This document shows positions 49,501 to 59,830 of a stretch of DNA of 64,000 nt, piece after piece. The stretch spans positions 20,344 through 84,343 of the forward strand of contig JAKCPB010000338.1 of assembly GCA_021442155.1 (NCBI GenBank). Direction: 5' to 3'. Numbering within the stretch: position 1 is the stretch's first letter; the number at the start of each line of letters is the position of its first letter. A program made the position numbers and the translations under genes. Under the pieces are notes generated by a model. That model did not search any database. It saw only the letters and a program-made list of their open reading frames with translations, and was not told where the DNA came from. Origin of the DNA: Cymbidium sinense (taxonomy: Eukaryota > Streptophyta > Magnoliopsida > Asparagales > Orchidaceae).

Positions 49501-52500
49501 ATTTAGTAGTATATTTTATTTATATTTTTTATTTTTTTATTTAGAGTTTAGGTTTTATTTTATTTTATTTTAGGTTTTTATATTATTTTTTAGGTTTAGG
49601 TTTATTTTTATTTTAGTGAGTTTTTATTTTATTTATTTAGGTTTTTATTTTTTATTTTAGTTTAGGTTTATTTTTTTTTAGGTTTAGTTTAGTTTATTTT
49701 ATTTAGTTTTATTTATTTAGTTTAGTTTAGTTTATTTTATTTTATTTATTTTATTTTCATATAGGTTTATTTTTTTTTAGTTTATAGGTTTTATTATTTA
49801 TTTATTTTATGTTTAGTTTTGGTTTTATTATTTTATTTAATGTTTTTAATTTTATTTTAAGTTTAGTTTTAATTTTATTTGTGGTTTTTTATTAAGTTTA
49901 TTTTATTTTTAGTCTAGTTTAGGTTTTATTATTTATTTTATTTCTTTTATTTTTATTTTATTTTTTGGTTTTGGGTTAGTTTTATCATTTATTTTATTTA
50001 TGATCTTTAGGTTTAAGTTTTTTATCTTTATTTTTATTTAGTTTAGTTTTGTTTTTTTGGTTTTGTGGTTTGGTATTTAGTTTGTGGTTAGGTTTTATTT
50101 TATTTAAGTCAGGGTTTTATTTTAGGGTTTAGCATTTATTTGGGTCAGTTTTAGGTTTAGGGTTTTAGGGTTTGCCTTTAAGGTTTGTGGGGTGTTTAAG
50201 GTTTGGGGTTTAGGTTTTTTATTTTATAGGTTTTTATTTTGGGTTTAGGGTTTTGGATTTTAGAGTTTAGGGTTTTAGGGTTAGGGTAGGTTTTGTGTTT
50301 TTTTTTCTAATTTATAAACCAAGAGTTTGTTATTTTATTTTATTTTATTTTTTTTTTATTTATTTAGGTTTATTTTTATTTCTATTCTTTAGTTTATTTT
50401 ATTTTTTGATTTATTTTATAAGTTTTTATTTTAGTTTATTTTTTTTATGTGTATAATGCTATTTTTTAATTATTATTCATTTTATATTTTAGGTTTTCTT
50501 ATTTTTATTTTTTTTATTTAGGTTTAGGTTTTGATTTTATTTTTTTAGGTTTAGTTTTAGGTTTCATTTTTGGTTTATTTTTTATTTTATAGTTTAGTTT
50601 AGGTTTTCTCTTAGTTTATTTATTTTATTTTAGTTTTATTTAGTTTAGTTTATGTTAGGTTTAGGTTTTATTTTAGTTTAGTTTATTTTAGTTTAGTTTA
50701 GATTTTTTTTTTATTTATTTATTATTTTTAAAGTAGTTTTGTTTTTATTTATTTTATTTTAAGTTTATTTATTTTATTTTAGATTTTTTATATTAGATTA
50801 TTTTTTATGTTTAGGTTTATGTTTAAGTTTATTTTTTAGTTGAGTTTTATTTTTATTTTATTTTTTAGGTTTAGGTTTTATTTTTTATTTTTAGGTTCAG
50901 GTTTAGGTTTTATTTTATATTTTTAAGTTTAGGTTTTAGGTTTATTTTATGTTTATTTTTAAGTTTTATTTTTATTTTAGGTTTAGGTTTTATTTTAGTT
51001 TATTTTATTCATTTAGTTTTAGGTTTAGGTTTTAGGTTTATTTATTTTAGTTTATGAGGTTTTATTTATTTTAGTTTATTTAGGTTTATTTTATTTTCAT
51101 TTAGGTTCTTTTAGTTATTTTTATTTCTTTTATTTTTTTTTTTTTTATTAGGTTTTATTTTATTTTTTTATTTAGTGTATTTTATTTTATGTTTAGTTTT
51201 AATTTTATTTAGGTTTTATTTTTATTTTATTTTTAGTCTAGTTTAGTTTTATTTATTATTTTATTTTATTTTACTTTTATTTTATTTTATTAGGTTTAGT
51301 TTAAGTTTTATTTAGGTTTTTTATTTTATTTATTTTTTGATTTATTAAGTTAGTTTATATTTATTAGTGCTCAGAGTTTTATTTAGGTTTATTATCAGTA
51401 AGTTGGTTTATTTAGGGTTTAGGTCAGTCTAAGTTTGGGTTAGGTTTTAGTTTCATTAGGGAGGGGGTTTGAGTTTATTTAAGTTGGAGTTTGGTTAGGT
51501 TAGAAGGATCTTATATTTGTGGCCTATCAGGAGATTTAGTTTTTATTTTGGGTTATAGGAATCAGCAGGGGGCTTGTGGTTTTTACATCAGTGGGTATTA
51601 GATTGTGGTCAGTTCAGTTTTAGTGGTTTAGTGGGTTTTGTTAGGCTCAGTGTTTTGTTTAGGTCAGGTTTATGGCTCATGGTTTGTGGTTTGGGTTTGG
51701 GTTTGGGCTCAGGGTTTATTTTAGCTCAGGGTTTAGTTTTTTTTCTAATTTTATGCAAACCAAGAGTTTAGTTATTTAGTTTATTTTATTTTATTTTATT
51801 TATTTTTTTTTTATTTCTATTTTTAGTTTATTTATTTTAAGTTGATTTATTTTAGTTTTTATTTTAGTTTATTTTTTTTTTTGTTTATGTGTAGCTTAAC
51901 GCATATTTAATTTAGTTTAATTATTTTAGGTTTTATTTTATTTTTATTTTTTAGGTTTTGATTTTATTTTTTAGGTTTAGTTTGGTTTTATTTTTTATTT
52001 TAAAGTTTATTTATAGTTTTATGTTTAGGTTTTCTCTAGTTTATCTATTTTATTTAGTTTAGTATGTTTAGTTTATTTTAGGTTTAGGTTTTATTTCTTT
52101 AGTTTTATTTTAGTTTAGTTTAGTTTTGTTATTTTAGTTTAGATTTTAAAGTAGTTTAAGTTTTTATTTTATTTTATTTTAGGTTTATTTATTTTATTTT
52201 AGTTTTATATTAGATTATTTTATGTTTAGGTTTAGTTTAAGTTTATTTTTAGTTGAGTTTTATTTTTATTTTATTTTTAGGTTTAGTTTTATTTTTTATT
52301 TTTTTAGGTTCGTGTTTAGTTTTATTTTATATTTTTTTTAGTTTTAGTTTTATTTTATTTTTATTTTTAGTTTTATTTTTATTTTAGGTTTAGTTTATTT
52401 TAGTTTATTTTAATCATTTAGTTTGGTTTAGTTTGGTTTAGTTTATCTAGGTTTTGGTTAGGTTTTATTTTATTTTAGTTTTAAATTTAGGTTTATTTTA

Positions 52501-52789
52501 TTTCATTTAGTTTAGTTTTTTTTAGTTAGTTATTTCTTTATTTTTTTTATTTTTTTTTAGGTTTTTTTATTTTATTTTTTATTTAGTGTATTTTATTTTA
52601 TTTTAGTTTTAATTTTATTTAGTTTTTTTTATTCAGGTTTATTTTATTTTTTATTTAGGTTTTATTTATTTATTTTATTTTATTTTTACTTTTATTTTAT
52701 TTTAATTGGTAGGTTTAAGTTTAGTAGGTTTTATTATCTTATTATGATCTTATTAAGTTTAGTTTTTAACTTTATTTTAGTCAGTTTAG

Positions 52790-53070
52790 TATTCAGTGTT
52801 GGGGAGTGGGTAAGGGTCAGCAGGCTAGCCTGTGGCCTAAGATTTGTAGGGTGAAACCCAGTCAGGGTTTAGCCTGTGGGTCAGGGAGTGGCTCAGGTCC
52901 TGGGCCTGTGGCCCAGGCAGCCAGAGTAGGGCCCAGTGGCCTTTCAGTGGCCTAGGGTCAGAGCCAGGCCTGATGGCCTGTGGCCTAGGGCCTGGGTTTA
53001 GGGCCATGGCCCAGGGCCCAGTGGCTCAGTGGCCTAGGGCTCCATCTGGGTTGTAGGTCTAGTTTGTGGA
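52790..53070 (+). repeat. GC-richer CCCAGGG/GCCTGTGG island
   Basis: GGCCTGTGGCC, CCCAGTGGCC, GGCCCAGGGCCCAG and similar words follow each other. The words resemble TTTAGGG with TTTA replaced by CCCA or GGCCT. The T-rich satellite continues on both sides. Confidence 0.55.
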
Positions 53071-53754
53071 GAGTCAGATGTGGCTGAGTTTGGTGGTTTT
53101 TATTCAAATGGTGGTCTAGTTAATATATTTTATTTATTTTAGTTTATTTGATTTTTTATTTTATTTAGTTTATCATTTATATTTAGTTTAGTTTATTTGT
53201 TTTAGTTTATTTAATTTTGTTTAGGTTTTTTATTTTAGTTATTTTTTAGGTTCATGTTTTATGCTTATTTTTTATAGTTTTATATTTATTTTATTTTAGG
53301 TTTTATTTATTTTTTACTTAGTTTAGGTTTATTTTATTTTATTTTATTAGTTTAGGTTTTAGTTTTACTTTAGGTTTATTTTGGTTTTATTTTTTTAGTT
53401 TAGTTTAGTTTATTTTCATTTATTTTATTTTATTTAGTTTAGTTTAGGTTTTATTTTATTTTATTTATTTTAGGTTTAGTTTTTTTTAATTTAGGGTTTT
53501 GGTTTAATTTTTAATTTATTTTAGTTTTATTACTAGATTTATTTTAGGTTTTAGTTTATTTTATTTTATTTTGTGGTTTTTTTTTTGGGTTTTATTTTAT
53601 TTAGGTTTTATTTTAGGTTTATTTTAGTTTAGTTTTACATTTTATTTATATTTTTTTAGTCTTTATTTGTTATTTTATTTTATTTTAGGTTTAGGTTTTA
53701 TTTTTTTTAAATTTTTTAATTTTAATTTTATTTAGCTCAGTTTAGGTTTCAAGT

Positions 53755-53990
53755 TTTTAGGCTCAGGCCCAGGGCCTGCCCAGTGGGTTGGGCCCAGGGA
53801 AGGCCCAGGTGTGGCCCAGGGTCAGGATGTGAGGGCCTGGTAGGGGGGTGGTTGAGAGTGGCCCAGATTTAGCTCAGTCAGGGTTGTGGGGCCCAGGATT
53901 GTGAGGGTCAGGAGGGCTCAGGGTTTAGTCAGGGTTTGGGCCTAGGGCCTTTGGGCCCAGGAGGGCTCATAGGCTAGTTTAGCCAGTTTT
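53755..53990 (+). repeat. GC-richer CCCAGGG island before landmark 54096
   Basis: GGCCCAGGGCCTGCCCAG, GGCCCAGGG(AA), GTCAGG and GGGCCCAGG words. It has the same character and the same place in the monomer as the islands at 46225 and 22470. Confidence 0.55.
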
Positions 53991-54185
53991 TTAAATTTAA
54001 TTATATTTATGTAGTGTGGAGTTTTTTTTTTAGGGTTTAGTTAGGTAGGTAGGGTGGGAGTGGTAGGTTAGTTTTAGTAGGGTAGTGTGGTTTTTAAAAA
54101 AAGTAAACCATTGGTATTTATTTAGTTTTATTTAGTTTATTTATTTTAGGTTTAGGTTTAGGGTTAAGTTTAGGGTTTAGGTTTA

Positions 54186-54300
54186 GGAAACTAAAATAAT
54201 AATTTTAACCTAATTAAAACCTAAACCTAAACCTAAAAAATAAAATAAAACTTAAACCTAAACCTAAAAATAAAAAATAAAACCTATAAAATAAAGAATA
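54186..54300 (-). repeat. inverted satellite segment
   Basis: Here the C/A-rich form is on the + strand: AACCTAATTAAAACC, CCTAAACCTAAACCTAAA and AAAATAAAACTTAAACC. It is the reverse orientation of the text just before it (54140-54180, GGTTTAGGTTTAGGG) and of the rest of the block. Together the two halves form a head-to-head inverted repeat able to fold back. Confidence 0.8.
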
Positions 54301-54595
54301 AAGTGTTATATCATGTCTACTACTTAAGAATTACTTCTAGTTATCATTATTAAATTAGGAATAAAGTATTTTATATAATTTGTACTAATTTATCATGTGT
54401 AAAAATGATAATTATGAGTTTGAATATTCTTTCATTACTTAATATTATTAAGATAATGCCAATGAATTTATTTCTAACTATTATATAATGGATGATATTG
54501 TACTTAGAGATTATTGATTATAAAAAAGATACATATTCTTTACCATCCACTTTAAGAGTAATTTCATTCCTTTCTTTGGTTGATGTATTTTTTCC
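54301..54595. other. non-satellite insert of about 295 bp
   Basis: AT-rich ordinary-looking sequence (TATCATGTCTACTACTTAAG, ATTATGAGTTTGAATATTC, CTTTACCATCCACTTTAAG) without the satellite words and with C present. No coding potential or known element is recognised. It follows the inverted segment and the satellite resumes in the usual orientation at about 54596. Confidence 0.6.
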
Positions 54596-55720
54596 TTCAT
54601 TTAGTTTAGTTTATGTTGTATTTGTAGGTTTATTTTAGTTTAGGTTTTATTTAATTTTTATTTAATTATATTTTTTATTTTAGGTTTAGTTTTTATTTTC
54701 TTTTAGGTTTTTATATTTTAGTTTAGTTTAGATTTTATTTATTTTATTTTAGTTTAGTTTATTTTTTATTTTCTTTAGGTTTAGGTTTTAGTAATGTTTT
54801 TATTTTTATTTTAATTTTTATTTTATTTTGTTTAGTTTATTTATTTTATTTTAGTGTTATTATTTAGTTTAGGTTTAGGATTTTAGCATTTGAGGTTTAG
54901 GTTTTAGGTTTCATTTTAGGTTTATTTTTAGGTTTTATTTTTAGTTTGTTTATTTATTTTAGTTTATTTTATTTTATTTAGTTTAAGTTTAGGTTTAGGT
55001 TTAGTTTTATTTATTTTAGTTTATATATTAACATGTTTTAGGTTTATTTTATTTTATTTTAGTTTAGGTTTTATTTTTTTATTTATTTTAGGTTTATTTT
55101 TATGTTTAGGTTTTATTTAGTTTTTTTTATTTTATTTTATGTTTAGTTTTATTTTATTTTATTTTGAACTTAGGTTTATTTTATTTTAGTTTATTTAGGT
55201 TTTAATTATTTATTTTTAGATTTTTTTCTTTATATTTTATTTTATTTAGGTTTTATTTAGTTTAGGTCTTTTAATTATTTTTTTAGGTTATTTAGTTTAG
55301 GAGGTTTTAGGTTTTAGGTTTTAGGGTTTATGATTTAGGTTTAGTGGTTTTAGTTTAGGCTCTGGGTTTTGTGAGTTTGCATTTTGTGGTTAGGGTTTGT
55401 GGGTTTGGGGTTTGGATTTTGGGTTTTTACATTTAGATTTGTGGTTTGTTTGGTAGTTTAGAGAGTTTTAGCATTTGGGTGGTTTGTGGTTAAGGGTTTT
55501 AGGATTTTTATGGTTTAAGATTTATAGGGTTTAGGTTTTGTGAGTTTAGGGTTTGTGGTTAAGTTTAGGTTATATAGTGTTTTGGTTTAGTTTTGTGAGT
55601 TTAGGGTTTTAGAGTTTGTAGTTTAGGGTTTTTAAAGCAAACTTTTAGGTTTTAAGTTTTAAGTTTAGGGTTCAGGTTTTAGTTTATAGTTTAGGGTTCT
55701 AGATTTATTATTTATTTATT
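54596..55720 (+). repeat. satellite between the insert and GRP fragment 5
   Basis: Usual T/G-rich text, ending in a block with GGTTTAGG, TGTGGTTTG and GAGTTTAGGG (55290-55700) that corresponds to the TTTAGGG block preceding other GRP fragments. Confidence 0.65.
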
Positions 55721-56158
55721 TTTTAACAACGAACAAATTCAGATTGAACATTTCTTCTTTTCAATTTCATCAACCAAGTAACACATCAAGTTTTCTAAGA
55801 CACAAGTGATGACATAGATCAAAAATGAGCACATAGAGCAAATCAAAACCCTAGATCACTAGAATCGCTCTACTATAAAGACATAGTTCCACAAGTAGTA
55901 GATCCCATTGAAGTTCTTCTCCGCTACCATCAACTACCCCACCTCGATATGGATCCATCATCATATCGATCTCTTTCTCTACCACCACCGTGGTTGTAAC
56001 CTTCGCCGCTCCTCCGCCTCCATAACCACCACTACTCACCACCACCTCCATATCCACAAAGACCTCCAAATCCCCACCACCAATAAGACCTCCATCTTCA
56101 CCTCCACTGCATCTAAGCAGTTGATGTGATGTTCTCAGAAAGGTTCTTCCCCATTCTT
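55721..56158 (-). pseudogene. GRP fragment 5
   Basis: On the - strand from 56158 the start is NGEEPF and then a stop; the RRM end is scrambled by short deletions. The tail survives in pieces ('GYGGGGAA', 'EGYNHGGGRERDRYDDGSIS'). The 3'UTR-like part matches fragments 1, 2 and 4 well, including the antisense of AAGTAACACA(C)CAAG and ACATAGAT. The upstream + strand text GGGTTCAGGTTTTAGTTTA (about 55670) also precedes fragments 1 and 2, so the homology extends into the satellite. Open reading frames 55851-56069 and 55908-56129 are in wrong frames. Confidence 0.8.
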
Positions 56159-56871
56159 ACTATTTAGTTTTAGATTTATTAGGTTTTAAGGTTTAGGTTT
56201 ATATTTTAATATATTTAGTTTAGGTTTAGTTGGGTTTAGTTTAGGGTTTAGGTTGGGGTTTAGTTTAGTTTTAGGTTTAGGGTTTTGTGGTTTTTGGTCA
56301 GGGTTTAGTGTTATCAGGTTAGGGTTAGTTTTAGGGTTTATGGTTAGGGTTTCATTTTTTATTTTTTTATTTTTTTATTATTTTTAAATTCAATAGGTTT
56401 AGGTTTATTTAGTTTATTTTTATTTAATTTAATTTATTTATTTTTATTTTTATTTAGGTTTATTTTTATTTTATTTATTTATTTGTTTTAAGTTTATTTA
56501 TTTTAGTTTAGATTTTATATTAGTTATTTTTTAAGGCCAAAGTTTAGGTTCAAGTTTATTTTTGTTTAGTTTTATTTTTATTTTATTTTTTTTTATTTTA
56601 TTTTATTTTAGTTTGTTTAGGTTTTATTTATTATTTTAGGTTTTTTATTTTTTAGGTTTTATTTTAAGTTTATTTTAGGTTTATTTTGTTTAGTTTAGTA
56701 TTTTAGTTTATTTATTTATTTTAGTTTAGGTTTAGGTTTAGTTTATTATTTAGGTTTAGGTTTTATTTATTTTATTTTAGTTTATTATAGTTTAGGTTAA
56801 GGTTTATTTTATTTTATTTATTTTATCTTAGTTTAGGTTTTTTTTAGTTTAGTGGTTTTATTTTTATTTAT
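56159..56871 (+). repeat. right end of the satellite
   Basis: From GRP fragment 5 to the flank: TTTAGG text, a weak landmark at about 56382 (TTTTTAAATTCAATAGG), then T-rich text. It stops at about 56871, where Tat/Ogre-like internal sequence (GATGAGGTAGGGG, then GGTGATCGGG) begins. Confidence 0.7.
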
Positions 56872-58560
56872 TTTGGATGAGGTAGGGGTACTTTTGAGGT
56901 GATCGGGTACAACATTGAGGTATAATGTACTATCTCGAAAGATAGAGGCATCACCCTACAATGGACCTAATCACATAATAAGGACTCCTAAAGCATGATG
57001 GGTCTTCGAATGTACCTAAGATTTTTCCCCTACTTTACATGGATAAATAAAGTAGGGTTTATATTAAACTAGGTTCTTAAGTTCCCTATGGAGGTAAGCT
57101 AGTCATATTAGAAATGAAATTTCCTAAGAATACTTGATTAAAGTAGACAATTATTATCTTCAAAGATTTCAAGGTTAGACTATCTAAGGATTTGTCGTAT
57201 TTGGAAAATCAATTGGGAAAGTTCAAGGAGAAGACTTATTTTGGGAGTCCAAATGAAATAAGTAGAAAATGCTCATGATACTATGAAGCCTAGTGATCAT
57301 TCTAATTTATCCTATGGTTGGGCTTTATAATTTTGAAGTTGAGGAGATTTATATGTTTTGAGTAAAAATTTAATTAGATTAGTAGGGCTTATAATCCACT
57401 AACATAAGGTTGTGGGAATGCCTAAGAGGAGATGATTTATGCTCATAACCCAAAGGAAATAGCTACCTTAGATCCTAAATCTAGGGAGCTTTAGTACGAA
57501 GCTAAAGCACCCTAAATTTAAGTAGTGGACATAAGGGTTTACCTCCACAAGAGAGAATAAATTGTCTAACTTAAACTTATAACCACCGAGTGGTGCCACT
57601 AACTCCTCCTATGATTATATAACCATGTAGTCCTTATGAATTACAAGATAGCTAGGTAGTTATTTAATTAAAAGAGACTAAAGTCCTAAACACACTCCCT
57701 AAGAGATTAGAGCATGAGTGGTATAAGCATATGACTTAATCTATAGATGAAAAATCTTTTCAAATTTTATTTCATTTTAGACACATTATTTTAACAGAGG
57801 CTTTAAGATTTTTTATGCCTAAATGCATGCTGAAATAGGTTATGGGTCAAATCAGCTAGAAATGGTGTTCTCCACCACAAGGGAGGCCCTCATAGGTCAT
57901 GCATTCTTTTTCTGTGCAAAGATGGAGATCCCTCATGTTCAAGAGAGAAAGAATATGCATGCATGATGTTAAATCTTTAATTATCTTATTTTTTTTCTTA
58001 AGGTTTATGATGAGGTTATAAATTGTTTAAAATATAGTTGTGAGGGATTAGTTGGGTAGAAAGGTTATTTTTATCCTAAGAGCCTAATCGTATCCAAGAC
58101 ACACATTAAAGCATCAATCATTTAAGAAACTATGAAAAGCATGCCATCTAATGCACAATGTAAACATAACATCAAAATATTATATAAACTATCATAAAAG
58201 AATAAAAGGTCGGTGCGGTCGGGTACCGCCGTACAACCCAAAGAGAGAAAAGATGGGTAGCCGAGCTCTACCCTTATACAACATGGAAAATATGAAAGAA
58301 TAATTATAATTGTATTAAATGCTATGGGGGTTCTTCTTTCTTTATATCTCTATTTTTGATTTGGTTCTTTCTTTGATTTGGATGGTGCTTGCTTTAAAGG
58401 CATCATGGGCACCCTAGACAAAGCCTTCTGCCACTACTCATCCTAATCTCCCATAGCACTAATCCTAATTCTATTGCAAAAATTACATTTATGTGGGAAA
58501 AGTAAATCTAACTACACCGCAAAATAGAGGTTAGCTAAATATACATATAATCCCAAGCTA
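56872..58560 (+). mobile_element. internal region of Tat/Ogre-like element, right copy
   Basis: It aligns with 5331 to about 7000: both have GTACTATCTCGAAAGATAG, AATAAGGACTCCTAA, TGATGGGTCT and TACTTTACATGGA, later GTTGGGCTTTA and TAGCCGAGCTCTACCC. It is non-coding here, with many short indels against the left copy. The satellite cuts it on the left inside the internal domain. Confidence 0.65.
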
Positions 58561-59349
58561 TTTATAATTTGACTTAGCACCACACATGGGTAACTAAGCC
58601 CACTCATAACTTGGATTATGCTTAAGGATTTAAGCAACCCAAAAAAAAGAGCATTCACATTTATTTTAAGCATCCCTTAAGCATAATCCCTTATAGAAAA
58701 CATGATTTGGAAAATATTGGCCTATCATCTAGTCTACGAAGCATACACCCTAACATCCAATCTAAAATAATACATCATAAAAAAATCATATATCACATCA
58801 TACACCATCCTAACTTAGAGCTAGAAGTGGTGACTTAATTCTAATGTGTGTATTAAGGCTTCTATGGTAAGTCTTGTTAGGCATTAGTGTTGTATTTTCT
58901 AAGTGTAGAAGGATTCAATTTAACATGAAAGGTTGATTTCACTTGAAGTAGTTTAATTGATTTGAGAATTTTAATTTCTGTTAAATTACTTTCTAAAGTA
59001 TATTAAATTAATTTAGTTCTCTTTAGTGAATGGCTTATTAAATGATTTAATTAATCCTAAGTTTAGGTTCACTTTAAATAATCCTATTCAAAATGAAAGG
59101 CATCTTAAGATTAATTTAATTCAATTACTACCACATGACATATATTAAATCATTCCTTTCCATCACATGTAACATGCATATGATTTAATCCTATGTGTAT
59201 CTATACATGCAACATATTTTAGAACACTTAAATGATGAATGTATGTGTATGTTTAGAATTTATATTTTATTTGATTGAATTATTTAAACATATTAATTTA
59301 AAACTTTATCCAAATTCTTATACAAAAAGGAGATAAGAATGAAATTAAA

Positions 59350-59830
59350 TAGGCATGTGTCATTGTCAAATAAGGGAAGTAAGGTAATCAAATGATCTCC
59401 TTGGAGCTAGCTAAAGCCTCATATTCTCTGGATGTCTTGACTATATACCCATTTGCATTCAAACATATGTAAATTCGTACACATGAACATAAGAAGTAAG
59501 CTCCAAATCATATGGCTAATTAATTCAACCACTTAGTCAATTATGAATGCATGCAATTTTAATGTAAAATGGGATTTTCATTCACTAATCATATATACAT
59601 ATTCATGTACAAAGATATAAAAGTACATCTAATTATAAACTGGGAAGTGAGGTAATCTGATTCCTTGAACTAAAGACTCATGTTTATGTTTACATTCATT
59701 TCTGTTGAAATACATAAAAATGAAATCAAATGGTATGTATTGATTAAACCAAGGAAGTGAGGTAATCCTCCTTGGGGCTAGCTAAAGCCTCATGTTCCAT
59801 GTTCACTATATACCATTACCATTCAATCTT
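59350..59830 (+). repeat. subrepeats inside LTR copy C
   Basis: Three relatives of the roughly 100-bp unit of copy A, at about 59357-59455, 59636-59690 (partial) and 59740-59825, with GGGAAGTAAGGTAATCAAAT, GGGAAGTGAGGTAATCTGAT and GGAAGTGAGGTAATCCTCC as their key parts. Confidence 0.6.

Larger units (their letters stand above)
43601..54185 (+). repeat. satellite, decayed 1-kb monomers
   Basis: Landmarks are weaker here: 43622, 44611, 46514, 47540, 48112 (weak), 50308, 51745 and 54096. Spacings are 989, 1903 (across GRP fragment 4) and 1026 bp, then irregular. The text is richer in TTTTATTTTA and the G-runs are more often replaced by GC-richer islands. Long T-rich open reading frames such as 48563-48823 code only for Phe/Leu/Tyr runs and are artefacts of composition. 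Confidence 0.65.
17880..56871 (+). repeat. degenerate telomere-like satellite block, about 39 kb
   Basis: The + strand is made almost only of T, A and G, with C rare for tens of kilobases apart from insertions and a few islands. The words are TTTAGGG, TTTAGG, TTTATTTTAG and TTTAGTTTATTT. Perfect plant-telomere runs are short (about four TTTAGGG at 19915-19945, 24679-24708 and 36297-36330). The G-rich strand is + nearly throughout. In the better preserved parts a monomer of about 1 kb is visible. Each has a TTTAGGG-rich block, then a TTTTTTTAAATTAAGTAAACC-like landmark, then about 700 bp of TTTAGG/TTTATTTTA text in a reproducible order. GRP-gene fragments and two LINEs interrupt it. Homologous retrotransposon DNA lies on both sides, so the block is interstitial here. 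Confidence 0.88.

Noticed and set aside
17880..56871. A real chromosome end (functional telomere)
   Set aside because: TTTAGGG runs are short and degenerate, and retrotransposon DNA continues on both sides.
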